A DNA stretch of 64,000 bases from Streptomyces xinghaiensis S187. Lineage in GTDB: Bacteria; Actinomycetota; Actinomycetes; Streptomycetales; Streptomycetaceae. Below are positions 51,658-59,093 of the stretch, one piece after another. The DNA is taken from assembly GCF_000220705.2 (NCBI RefSeq), contig NZ_CP023202.1:186001-250000 (forward strand). The letters are read 5' to 3'. Position 1 is the first letter of the stretch. Each line of letters opens with the position of its first letter. The position numbers and the translations under genes were made by a program. The notes beneath the pieces were generated by a model. That model was not told the origin of the DNA. It made no database searches and worked only from the letters and a program-made list of their open reading frames with translations.

Positions 51658-52299
51658 ATGGTCACCGGAGCACCCCGCGCGTCCCGCCTCACCCTGGTCG
51701 CCGACACGGCGATCGGCCTGCTCGCGGAGCGCGGCCTGCGCGGGCTGACGCACCGGGCGGTGGACGAGGCGGCCGGTCTGCCGCAGGGCTCCACGTCCAA
51801 TCTCGCCCGGACCCGGGCCGCGCTGCTGGAACTCGCCGTCCGGCGGCTGGCCGAGCGGGAGCGCGCGGTCCTCGCCCCCGGGGAGGGCGGGCTCCCGCTC
51901 TCCGGCGGGCTCGACGGGCTGGCCGACACCCTGGCCTCGGCCCTCCACCGCTATCTCTCCGGGCACCGCAGGCTGCTGGTCGCCCGCTGCGAACTGGCCC
52001 TGGAGGCCACCCGCCGGCCGGAGCTGCGGGCCGTCTACGACGCGCAGGGCCGGGTGTTCCGGGAGATGGTGGAGGAGATGCTGACCGCTCTCGGCTCCCG
52101 CGCCCCGCGGCGGCACACCCTCTCCCTGATCGCCTGGTGCGACGGGATTCTCTTCTCCTGCACGGCCGGGTCCTTCCACACGGCCACTCCGGGCCGGGAG
52201 GAACTCCGCGAGGACATCCGGGAGCTGCTGGCCGGAATGCTCGTCCGGGGGTCACGCCTCGTCTCCGGGCCGCGCCACCGCGCCGCTCCGCAGGAGTGA
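51658..52299 (+). CDS. TetR/AcrR family transcriptional regulator
   Basis: The protein has 213 residues. The N-terminal helix-turn-helix is at residues 10-55 (LVADTAIGLLAERGLRGLTH, then RAVDEAAGLPQGSTSNLART). The C-terminal ligand-binding region is all-helical, with Arg/Glu-rich helices. The ATG at 51658 is used; it is close to operator 2, so the transcript leader is very short. It is divergent from the FAD monooxygenase/Gfo operon and very likely represses both itself and that operon, with a pathway substrate or product as inducer. The ligand is unknown. Confidence 0.92.
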   Translation: MVTGAPRASRLTLVADTAIGLLAERGLRGLTHRAVDEAAGLPQGSTSNLARTRAALLELAVRRLAERERAVLAPGEGGLPLSGGLDGLADTLASALHRYLSGHRRLLVARCELALEATRRPELRAVYDAQGRVFREMVEEMLTALGSRAPRRHTLSLIAWCDGILFSCTAGSFHTATPGREELREDIRELLAGMLVRGSRLVSGPRHRAAPQE

Positions 52300-52369
52300 C
52301 GGACCGTCGCCCCGGGGCGTCCTCCCGCCTCCGGCGCCGGCGGGGAAGGCCGCGGGCCCGGGGAGCACT

Positions 52370-52397
52370 CCGGCCGCCGCGAGACGGGCGGCCGGAC
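52370..52397. terminator. Hairpin between convergent TetR and TPR-like genes
   Basis: TCCGGCCGCC (52370-52379) and GGCGGCCGGA (52388-52397) form a perfect 10-bp stem with an 8-nt loop. Confidence 0.5.
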
Positions 52398-52418
52398 ACC
52401 CCCGGAGCGCCGGAACCT

Positions 52419-52952
52419 CTACGGCGACTGCCCGGCACCGTCCGCCAGCCGCGTCTCCATCCGGTCGATCGCGGCGAGGACCCCGGCGGCGTACGGACCG
52501 GTGGTGGCGTCACCGGTGTCCAGCACGGCCGAGGCGGCGCGGGCCCGGGCCAGCTCCGCCCGCGCCCGCCCGGTCCGGCCCAGCTTGGCGTAGTCGGCCG
52601 CGAGGTTGAGGTGCAGCGAGGGGTAGAAGCCGCGCGGCCCCACGGCCGCGTCGTGCCGCCGCACCCGTCCCTCCGAGAGGGAGTCCGCGGCGGCCAGGGC
52701 CCGCAGGTCCCACTCCAGCTCGCACTCCGGGTCGTCCTGGGTGTCGGCCATGTAGTGGGCGATGGTGCAGCGGTGCAGGCCGTCGCCGCCCTCCCCGGCC
52801 TCCTCCCACAAGCGGGCGAAGCGGTCCCGGGCCTCCTCCCGGTCACCGGCGTGCAGGAGCATGACCACCTGCCCGATCCTCGTCATCAGCGGGTCGTCAC
52901 CACCGCTCTCCCGGGAGGCGGACTCCCGCCGCTCTTCCTCCTGCACCGGCAC
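52419..52952 (-). CDS. TPR-like helical protein of unknown function
   Basis: The protein has 177 residues from a GTG at 52952; a nearby GTG at 52946 has better spacing from GGAGG. After an acidic start (QEEERRESASRESGGDD) the rest is helical, with repeat-like pairs: VVMLLHAGDREEARDRFARL and LHLNLAADYAKLGRTGRARA read as tetratricopeptide units. CTIAHYMADTQDDPECELEW links them. TPRs mediate protein contacts. I recall similar small Streptomyces proteins annotated 'tetratricopeptide repeat protein' without a known role. No neighbour gives a clue. Confidence 0.75.
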   Translation of the reverse strand: MPVQEEERRESASRESGGDDPLMTRIGQVVMLLHAGDREEARDRFARLWEEAGEGGDGLHRCTIAHYMADTQDDPECELEWDLRALAAADSLSEGRVRRHDAAVGPRGFYPSLHLNLAADYAKLGRTGRARAELARARAASAVLDTGDATTGPYAAGVLAAIDRMETRLADGAGQSP

Positions 52953-53133
52953 CTCCGGTCCCTTCCGCGTTCCTGTTCACCGCCGTCCTCCGACGCGCGG
53001 CCCGTCCCGTCCTCCGACGCTAACCACACCACCCGGCCCCCGCGCGGCCACCGGCCCACCCGGCGCAGCGGACGGCCGGGCGGGCCCGGGCGGACGGATG
53101 CCGGGCGGGGGCTCGGCCCCGGGTCCGGAAAGC

Positions 53134-53811
53134 TCAGCCCAGGTCCGGTATGCGCCAGTCGATCGGGGTGTGGCCGTGGTCGGCGACGGCCTTGTCGATC
53201 TGGCTGAAGGGCCGGCTCCCGAGGAACTTCTTCGCCGACAGCGGCGACGGGTGCGCCCCCTGCACCACCGTGTGCCGCTCGGTGTCGATCAGGGGCAGCT
53301 TCTTCTTGGCGTAGTTCCCCCACAGCACGAAGACGGCCGGGTCGGGCCGGGCGGCGACGGCGCTGATCACGGCATCCGTGAAGCGCTCCCAGCCCTTGCC
53401 CTTGTGCGAGTTGGCCTCGCCGGCCCGGACGGTCAGCACGGCGTTGAGCAGCAGGACCCCCTGCTCGGCCCAGGGCATCAGGAAGCCGTTGTCCGGGACC
53501 GGGTGGCCGAGGTCCTCCTTCAGCTCCTTGTAGATGTTCCGCAGCGACGGCGGGACCCGCACCCCGGGGCGGACGGAGAAGCACAGCCCGTGGCCCTGGC
53601 CCTCGCCGTGGTACGGGTCCTGCCCGAGGACGAGCACCTTCACCCGGTCGTACGGCGTCGCGTGCAGCGCCGCGAAGACCTCCTCGCGCGGCGGGTACAC
53701 CGGCCCGGCCGCCCGCTCCTCCTCGACGAAGGCCATGAGCTCCGCGAAGTACGGCTTCTCCAGCTCTTCGCCGAGGACGCCTCGCCAGGACTCGGGCAGC
53801 ATGTCGGTCAC
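53134..53811 (-). CDS. ung: Uracil-DNA glycosylase, family 1
   Basis: The protein has 225 residues. The family-1 signature GQDPYHGEGQGHGLCFSV (catalytic Asp and uracil-binding Tyr/His) lies at about residues 62-79. LLLNAVLTVRAGEANSHKGK, VFVLWGNYAKKK and the Leu-loop motif GAHPSPLSAKKFLGSRPF follow. It excises uracil from DNA in base-excision repair. The GTG at 53811 has GGAGG 8 nt upstream and gives the usual start TDMLPESW; an earlier in-frame ATG at 53871 is unlikely. Streptomyces often have two Ung copies. Confidence 0.95.
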   Translation of the reverse strand: MTDMLPESWRGVLGEELEKPYFAELMAFVEEERAAGPVYPPREEVFAALHATPYDRVKVLVLGQDPYHGEGQGHGLCFSVRPGVRVPPSLRNIYKELKEDLGHPVPDNGFLMPWAEQGVLLLNAVLTVRAGEANSHKGKGWERFTDAVISAVAARPDPAVFVLWGNYAKKKLPLIDTERHTVVQGAHPSPLSAKKFLGSRPFSQIDKAVADHGHTPIDWRIPDLG

Positions 53812-53958
53812 GTCAACAACCTCCGGGGTCGATCGGAACGGTCCCCAGAACGTACCGGCGGGCACTGACAACGCCCCGCCGGGGTACGGGAGAACGGCGT
53901 GCGGCGAGGGGAACGGGGCCGGCCCCCTTGCGCCCCTTCCCCCTCCGTCCCGTATCCG

Positions 53959-54200
53959 TCAGGCCGCGTCCAGCCGGGCCCGCGCCTCCGCGTCCAGGCC
54001 GAGCTCGGCGGCGGCCAGCAGCTCGTCGAGCTGGGCGACCGTGCTGACCCCCAGGACCGGCAGCACGGGCACGCGGCCGCCGAGCATCCAGGCCTGCACC
54101 ACCTGGTTCGGCGTGGCCCCGCTCTCCGCGGCCACCTCGCGCAGCACCCGCAGCCGCCGCGCGCTGCCCTCGTGCTCGTACTGCGGCGGCAGGTGTCCCC
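53959..54200 (-). pseudogene. 3' remnant of an aldo/keto reductase gene
   Basis: The visible frame contains LPPQYEHEGSARRLRVLREV, then SGATPNQVVQAWMLGG and VPVLPVLGVSTVAQLDELLA. This is the C-terminal quarter of an aldo/keto reductase (last helices and the PVLGVSxxAQLDE NADP-binding segment). The N-terminal barrel with the catalytic Asp-Tyr-Lys-His is absent, and the frame continues upstream only into unrelated GC-rich sequence and a hairpin. It is a 5'-truncated, inactive fragment. Confidence 0.65.
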
Positions 54201-54236
54201 TCCGGGAACCGTGCTCACCCGAGGGAGCCGAAAGCC

Positions 54237-54270
54237 CCTCGGTGCGGACCCGGACGGGCCCGCACCGAGG
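54237..54270 (-). terminator. Hairpin downstream of the SDR pair
   Basis: CCTCGGTGCGG (54237-54247) and CCGCACCGAGG (54260-54270) pair perfectly over 11 bp around a 12-nt loop, 60 nt after the end of the SDR operon. Confidence 0.55.
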
Positions 54271-54329
54271 ACAGTGCCGGTTGGAGCGCACACGAGGTCA
54301 AGCGGCCGGGCGGCCGCGGGCCCCGGGGG

Positions 54330-55091
54330 TCAGCCGACGCCGGCGTTGAGGAAGATGCCGCCCTCGACGAGGAGCGTCTGGCCGGTGATCCAGCCGGCCC
54401 GGTCGGAGAGCAGGAACTCGGCCGCGCCGCCGATGTCCTCCGGGGTGCCGAGCCGCTTGAGCGGGTAGGCCGCCGCGGCCTCCTCCTCCCGGCCCTCGTA
54501 GAGCGCCTCCGCGAACTTCGTCTTGACGACGGCGGGGGCTATCGCGTTGACCCGCACGGCCGGCGCGTACTCGTGCGCGAGCTGGAGGGTCAGGTTCACC
54601 ATGGCGGCCTTGCTGATGCCGTAGGCGCCGATGAACGGCGAGGCGGAGACGCCGGCGACGGAGGCGATGTTGACGATCGCGCCGCCGTTCTCCCGCTGCC
54701 AGGCCTTCCAGGTGAGCTGGGCGAACGCGAGCGCCGAGACGACGTTGGTCTCGAACACCTTGCGCGCCACGTTCAGGTCGAGGTCGGCGATCGGCCCGAA
54801 GACGGGGTTGGTGCCCGCGTTGTTGACGAGGTAGTCGACCCGGCCGAAGGCCTCCATCGTGCGCTCGACGGCCTCCGCCTGGTGGGCCGGGTCGTGCGCC
54901 TTGCCGGCCACGGCGATGACCCGGTCGGAGCCGAGCTTCTCCACGGCCTCCTTGAGGGTCTCCTCGGTGCGCCCGGTGATGCACACCCGGTCGCCGCGGG
55001 CGACGAGCGCCTCGGCTATGCCGTAACCGATGCCGCGGCTCGCTCCGGTGATGATCGCGGTCTTTCCGCTGTCCTGCACGTCGGCAGTCAT
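54330..55091 (-). CDS. SDR family oxidoreductase
   Basis: The protein has 253 residues and is a classical SDR: TGASRGIG (residues 15-22), NNAG, the catalytic Ser in NIASVAG, YxxxK as YGISKA, and the C-terminal GQTLLVEGG. It is the second gene of a two-gene operon, 21 nt after a FabG-like gene; the pair probably arose by duplication or serves consecutive steps on related 3-keto substrates. The substrate is unknown, and its sequence is clearly different from the upstream FabG-like protein. Confidence 0.9.
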   Translation of the reverse strand: MTADVQDSGKTAIITGASRGIGYGIAEALVARGDRVCITGRTEETLKEAVEKLGSDRVIAVAGKAHDPAHQAEAVERTMEAFGRVDYLVNNAGTNPVFGPIADLDLNVARKVFETNVVSALAFAQLTWKAWQRENGGAIVNIASVAGVSASPFIGAYGISKAAMVNLTLQLAHEYAPAVRVNAIAPAVVKTKFAEALYEGREEEAAAAYPLKRLGTPEDIGGAAEFLLSDRAGWITGQTLLVEGGIFLNAGVG

Positions 55092-55112
55092 GTGTTTCCG
55101 TTCCCCTGCTGG

Positions 55113-55874
55113 CTAGTTGAGCGGGCCGCCGGCCACGTACATGACCTGGCCGGAGACGAATCCGGCGGCGTCGCCGGTGAAGAAGGCGATCGCGTTGGCG
55201 ATGTCCTCGGGGCGGCCGACGCGCTGGACCGGGATCTGCGAGGCGGCCGCGGCCTGGAAGTCCTCGAAGTCCATGCCCACGCGGGCGGCGGTGGCGGCGG
55301 TCATCTCGGTGACGATGAAGCCGGGGGCGACGGCGTTGGCCGTGACGCCGAACTTGCCGAGTTCCTTGGCCAGGGTCTTGGTGAAGCCCTGCAGACCGGC
55401 CTTGGCGGTGGCGTAGTTGGCCTGGCCGCGGTTGCCGAGCGCGGAGCTGCTGGAGAGGTTGACGACCCGTCCGAACTTCGCGTCGACCATGTACTTCTGG
55501 CAGGCGCGGGTCATCAGGAACGCGCCCTTGAGGTGCACGTTCATCACGGTGTCCCAGTCGCCCTCGGACATCTTGAAGAGCAGGTTGTCGCGGAGCACCC
55601 CGGCGTTGTTGACGAGGACGACCGGCGCGCCGAGCTCCTCCGCGACCCGGGCCACGGCCGCCTCGACCTGGCCGGCGTCGGAGACGTCGCAGCCGACGGC
55701 GAGGGCCGTGCCGCCCGCGGCCGTGATCTTCTCCACGGTGTCCTTGCAGGCCGCCTCGTCGAGGTCGAGCACGGCCACGGCGCGGCCCTCCTCGGCCAGG
55801 CGTACGGCGGTGGCCGCGCCGATGCCGCGGGCACCGCCCGTGACAATGGCGACGCGCTGCTCGGTGGTGGACAT
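55113..55874 (-). CDS. fabG: 3-oxoacyl-ACP reductase-like SDR (FabG paralogue)
   Basis: The protein has 253 residues. The FabG motifs are TGGARGIG (residues 12-19), NNAGVLRDNLLFKMSE (the FabG-typical NAGxxRDxLxxxM), NLSSSSALGN with the Ser, YATAK, and NAVAPGFIVTEMT. GAGGAGAA 5 nt before the ATG gives a strong start. The likely reaction is NADPH-dependent reduction of 3-ketoacyl-ACP or -CoA. No acyl carrier or synthase gene is adjacent, so it is a paralogue outside the main fas cluster. It is first in the operon with the second SDR and preceded by a locally A/T-rich promoter region. Confidence 0.9.
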   Translation of the reverse strand: MSTTEQRVAIVTGGARGIGAATAVRLAEEGRAVAVLDLDEAACKDTVEKITAAGGTALAVGCDVSDAGQVEAAVARVAEELGAPVVLVNNAGVLRDNLLFKMSEGDWDTVMNVHLKGAFLMTRACQKYMVDAKFGRVVNLSSSSALGNRGQANYATAKAGLQGFTKTLAKELGKFGVTANAVAPGFIVTEMTAATAARVGMDFEDFQAAAASQIPVQRVGRPEDIANAIAFFTGDAAGFVSGQVMYVAGGPLN

Positions 55875-56329
55875 GCGGGTTCTCCTCGCGCTCGGATGCG
55901 GGTCCGGTTCACCCGTCCGGCCGCCCGCGCCGGCGGGCGCGGGGAGTGCGGCCGGATGGGTGAGCAACCGCTTAGTAGGTCATTTGGCGAAACGCTAGAA
56001 GCCCCGGCACCCCGTGTCAACGGCCTGTCGCGCCAAGGTGCGCATGTCACAGCCCGGAAGGGCGCCACACCCGGACGGCCGGGCCCGCCGGGCCTCCACA
56101 CCGGCACCCCGCCCGGCGCCTCTGCGAGGCGCGAGCGGCAACGGGCGAGAGGGAGGGAAACGCACCCGCGCGAAGCCGGGAAGGGCCGCACCCTCCGACG
56201 GAGGCGCACCCGGCAGGGCCGGGACCCGCCCGCGGGCCGCTGGGGCGGCCGGAGCCGGAAACCCACGCGGGCCGGGAGCAGCCGCGCCGAAAGGCACCCC
56301 GGTCGCGGGCGGCCGGGGGCCGCGGGGCC
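55875..56329. other. Intergenic region upstream of the SDR operon
   Basis: This 455-bp gap holds no recognisable gene. Its left part contains the SDR promoter region, while the rest (56040-56329) is very GC-rich with many short inverted repeats and no coding character in any frame. Confidence 0.5.
55965..55985 (-). promoter_or_regulatory. Candidate promoter/operator of the SDR operon
   Basis: A low-GC patch CAACCGCTTAGTAGGTCATT sits about 90 bp upstream of the FabG-like ATG. ACC...GGT (55967-55980) gives partial symmetry, and CTACTAA on the coding strand could be part of a -10 box. This placement and composition suggest a control site; the regulator is not in the neighbourhood. Confidence 0.3.
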
Positions 56330-56719
56330 TCACCGCACCAGCAGCGCCAGCAACCGCTCCGCTTCGGCAACCGGGTCGGCCGTCAGCCCGGTGTGCACCG
56401 GCCCGGGCTGCAGCACCGTGCTGCGCGGCGCCACCAGCCAGCGGAACCGCCGGCCCGGGTCCTCCTCCGCGGCCCGCCCGCCGCCGCCCTGGCAGAACTC
56501 CTCGGCCGCGCGCAGCGCCGCCCGTACGCCCGCGGCATCGGCCCGCGGGTCCAGGGCGCGCAGCCGCGCCTCGTCGAGATGGGTCCGGGCCACGACGAGC
56601 GAACGCGCCCGGCAGTAGACGGCGACACCCGCGTTGAAACACTCCCCGCGCTCGATCCGCGGCACCACCCGCAGCAGCGCGTACTCGAAGACGTCGCGCC
56701 CGTCCGCTCCCGCGCTCAC
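56330..56719 (-). CDS. DUF3037 family protein
   Basis: The protein has 129 residues from the GTG at 56719, which overlaps the stop of the HipA-like gene (GTGA). DUF3037 features are the start DVFEYALLRVVPRIERGECF, NAGVAVYCRARSLVVAR, and the centre RLRALDPRADAAGVRAALRA. DUF3037 genes are commonly found next to HipA-like kinase genes, as here, so the two probably work together, but the role of DUF3037 is unknown. The 4-nt overlap implies translational coupling and matched production. Confidence 0.85.
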   Translation of the reverse strand: MSAGADGRDVFEYALLRVVPRIERGECFNAGVAVYCRARSLVVARTHLDEARLRALDPRADAAGVRAALRAAEEFCQGGGGRAAEEDPGRRFRWLVAPRSTVLQPGPVHTGLTADPVAEAERLLALLVR

Positions 56720-57498
56720 CGGGCCGCCCTGGCGTCGCCCGCGCCCGCCGGGGCGGACAGGAGGCTCTCGTGGACGGCCTCGGACCGGCGCAGCAGGATC
56801 TCGGCGTACGCGCGGCGCAGCGGCTCCGGGCCGTCGAAGCCGGGTTCGCCGTCCAGCCACGCGTCGGGCACCCGGGCGGTGATCTCGGCCAGCAGGTCCG
56901 CGGTCACCCGGGGCGCGAGTTCGGCCGCGGCCCGGCGGACGTCGGGGAGGAACGGGGCGAGGACGTGGTCCGTGGCGTCGTACGGCCGTGCCGCGGCCTT
57001 CCGCGCCGAGGGCCAGTGGTGGTGCCAGATCATGGTGGCTCCGTGGTCGATCAGCCAGGGTTCGCCCTGCCGCACCAGCAGGTTGGGGTTGCGCCAGGAC
57101 CGGTCGACGTTGCCCACGAGGGCGTCGAACCAGACGACGCGGCCGGCGTCGGCCGGGGTCATCTCCCACCCCAGCGGGTCGAAGCCGAGCGCGCCGGAGA
57201 GGAAGCGGGCTCCGAAATTCGGCCCGCCGCCCTTGAGCAGGTCCTGCACCTCCGGGTCGGGCTCCGCCAGCCCGAGCACGGGGTCGAGCCGGACGACGGC
57301 CGGCTCCGGCACCCGCAGCCCCAGTCTGCGGCCCAGCTCGGCGCAGATCACCTCGGCGACGAGGGTCTTGCGGCCCTGCGCGGCCCCGGCGAACTTCACC
57401 ACCCAGAGGCCGAGGTCGTCCGCCTCGACGAGGCCGGGCAGCGAACCGCCCTCCCGCAGCGGTGCGATGTAGCGGGTGGCGGTGACGTCGCGCAGCAT
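56716..57498 (-). CDS. HipA-family kinase-like protein
   Basis: The protein has 260 residues. The HipA-like fold shows VKFAGAAQGRKTLVAEVICA (ATP-binding Lys/Glu region), WFDALVGNVDRSWRNPNLLV with the catalytic-type Asp and Asn (D....N), and the metal-site LIDHGATMIWHHHW. It lacks the N-terminal subdomain of full-length HipA (normally ~440 aa), and no HipB-like antitoxin is adjacent. The downstream partner is DUF3037, so this is not a standard hipBA module. Kinase activity is plausible because the key residues remain; the target is unknown. Confidence 0.85.
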   Translation of the reverse strand: MLRDVTATRYIAPLREGGSLPGLVEADDLGLWVVKFAGAAQGRKTLVAEVICAELGRRLGLRVPEPAVVRLDPVLGLAEPDPEVQDLLKGGGPNFGARFLSGALGFDPLGWEMTPADAGRVVWFDALVGNVDRSWRNPNLLVRQGEPWLIDHGATMIWHHHWPSARKAAARPYDATDHVLAPFLPDVRRAAAELAPRVTADLLAEITARVPDAWLDGEPGFDGPEPLRRAYAEILLRRSEAVHESLLSAPAGAGDARAAR

Positions 57499-57674
57499 CT
57501 CTCCAGGTTACGGGGGACCGCCGTGCGCGGGTGCCGGACCCGGCGGCCGGGCCGGGCGGCGCCCCGGGCGGCGCTGAACACCCCGGGGCCCCGCTGCGTA
57601 CAGGTCGGGGGAAGCAAGCGGCCGTCACCGGGGCAGGTCGCGCACAGCGCCTCAGCGAAAGGGACGTACTCACC

Positions 57675-58190
57675 ATGACGGGATCTCAGGGCTCCGCGCG
57701 GAGCACCAGCCGCCGCGCCGTGGTCACAGCCGCCGGGGCCGCCGGTCTCACGGCGGCCCTCGCCGCCTGTGGCGACTCGGGTGACTCCGGCGCCCCTGCA
57801 CAGCAGCCGGACGGCGGCGCCGCGGCGCCCGAGGCGGGTGCGGACGCCGGTGCCGGCTCCGGCGAGGCCGGCGGGGGCACCGGCGGGGAGGCGGCCGGGG
57901 GCGGCACGGAGCTGGCGAAGACGGCGGACATACCCGAGGGCGGCGGCAAGGTCTTCCCGGACCAGAAGGTGGTCGTGACACAGCCGGCCGCCGGTGACTT
58001 CAAGGCCTTCTCCGCGACCTGCACCCACCAGGGCTGCGCGGTGAAGGACGTGACCGACGGCCTCATCAACTGCCCCTGCCACGGCGCCAAATACAGCGCG
58101 CTCGACGGCAGCGTCAAGGCCGGCCCGGCACCCAAGCCGCTGCCGCCCGCGAAGATCACCGTCCAGGGTGACGCGGTGATGCTGGGCTGA
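57675..58190 (+). CDS. Rieske [2Fe-2S] lipoprotein, Tat-exported
   Basis: The protein has 171 residues. The N-terminus combines a twin-arginine motif (TSRRAVVTAA) with a lipobox ending LAAC (about residue 34), so it is a Tat-exported lipoprotein. A long Gly/Ala/Asp linker leads to the Rieske domain, with cluster ligands CTHQGC and CPCHGA (Cys-His pairs, about residues 118-143). This resembles arsenite-oxidase-small-subunit/Rieske proteins found singly in Streptomyces, not QcrA of the bc1 complex, since no cytochrome genes are near. A role in extracytoplasmic electron transfer is inferred. Confidence 0.92.
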   Translation: MTGSQGSARSTSRRAVVTAAGAAGLTAALAACGDSGDSGAPAQQPDGGAAAPEAGADAGAGSGEAGGGTGGEAAGGGTELAKTADIPEGGGKVFPDQKVVVTQPAAGDFKAFSATCTHQGCAVKDVTDGLINCPCHGAKYSALDGSVKAGPAPKPLPPAKITVQGDAVMLG

Positions 58191-58194
58191 CCGC

Positions 58195-58226
58195 CCCCGG
58201 CCGCCCTTCCGGCGGGGCGGCCGGGG
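58195..58226 (+). terminator. Terminator-like hairpin of the Rieske gene
   Basis: CCCCGGCCGCCC (58195-58206) pairs with GGGCGGCCGGGG (58215-58226), a perfect 12-bp stem with an 8-nt loop, 5 nt after the stop codon. There is no T-run. Confidence 0.5.
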
Positions 58227-58240
58227 CCGCCGCGGCCGGG

Positions 58241-58270
58241 CAGGACGGGGCAGGACGGGGCAGGACGGAG
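58241..58270 (+). repeat. 10-bp tandem repeat
   Basis: CAGGACGGGG occurs twice, then as CAGGACGGAG. It leads into a G/A-rich stretch. Confidence 0.75.
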
Positions 58271-58337
58271 AAGACGGAAGAGACGGAGAAGGGGAGGCGG
58301 CGGGAAGAGGGGAAGGCCGGACAAGACCGCGGTGCGG

Positions 58338-58373
58338 GCCCGCGGCGCTCCAGCAGGGAGGAGCGCCGCGGGC
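58338..58373. terminator. Second strong hairpin downstream of the Rieske gene
   Basis: GCCCGCGGCGCTCC (58338-58351) and GGAGCGCCGCGGGC (58360-58373) pair perfectly over 14 bp with an 8-nt purine-rich loop, about 150 nt after the Rieske stop. It may be a back-up terminator or part of an RNA structure. Confidence 0.4.
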
Positions 58374-58598
58374 GCTGTCGTTCCGGCCGCTCCCGCGCCC
58401 CGTCGCACGGGGCTCCCCCACGGCGTCTCCCCCGGAGCCCGCACCGCGGCGGGCTCCGCGCCGCGAACACCGCCTCGCCCACCCACCGGGGCACCTCCGC
58501 CCTCGCCGTCCCCGTGACGGAACCGTCGTTGCGCGCCCCGCCCCGAGCCCACATGCTGTCCGGACGCCCGATCACCACCAGCACGGAGGACGGACTCG

Positions 58599-59066
58599 AT
58601 GACCGCCACCCAGCGGCGCGGCCGCCGGATCATGATGAGCCCGGAGGAGCTGGACGCCTTCCTCACCGGGCAGCGCACCTGCCGGGTGGCCACGGTCGGC
58701 GCGGACGGCCGTCCGCATGTCAGCGCGCTCTGGTTCTGCTGGGACGGCACGTCCCTCTGGCTCTACTCGCTGGCCCGCAGCCGCCGCTGGGCACAGCTGC
58801 GCCACGACCCGCGGCTCGCGGTGATCGTGGACGACGGCGAGGAGTACGGGGAGCTGCGCGGCGCCGAGCTGTCGGGGACGGCGGAGTTCGTCGGGGAGGT
58901 GCCCCGCACCGGAGAACCGCACCCCGGACTCGACGCGCCCGAGCGGCTCTTCGCCGGCAAGTACTTCGGGCTGGAGGAGCTGCCGCACGACGGGCGGCAC
59001 GGCTGGCTGCGGCTCACCCCGGAGGCCGTCGCCTCCTGGGACTTCCGCAAGTTGGCGGAGGGCTGA
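58599..59066 (+). CDS. Pyridoxamine 5'-phosphate oxidase-fold protein
   Basis: The protein has 155 residues. The split-barrel FMN/F420-binding fold shows TCRVATVGADGRPHVSALWF (about residues 27-46), SLWLYSLARSRRWAQLRHDP and GELRGAELSGTAEFVGEV. It ends HGWLRLTPEAVASWDFRKL. This layout is typical of the large actinobacterial PNPOx-like/F420-dependent (FDORB) class. Whether it binds FMN, F420 or heme cannot be decided by eye. GGAGG lies about 9 nt before the ATG. It converges on the LysR gene with 27 bp between. Confidence 0.85.
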   Translation: MTATQRRGRRIMMSPEELDAFLTGQRTCRVATVGADGRPHVSALWFCWDGTSLWLYSLARSRRWAQLRHDPRLAVIVDDGEEYGELRGAELSGTAEFVGEVPRTGEPHPGLDAPERLFAGKYFGLEELPHDGRHGWLRLTPEAVASWDFRKLAEG

Positions 59067-59093
59067 CCCCGAGGGCTCACCGGACTCCGGCAC

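Larger units (their letters stand above)
58191..58598. other. Structured, repeat-rich intergenic region
   Basis: This 408-bp gap has no gene. It contains three strong hairpins (58195-58226; 58338-58373; 58434-58457, GGAGCCCGC/GCGGGCTCC), three tandem decamers and a largely purine tract at about 58262-58314. It could merely be terminators plus decayed sequence, or a structured RNA. Confidence 0.45.
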
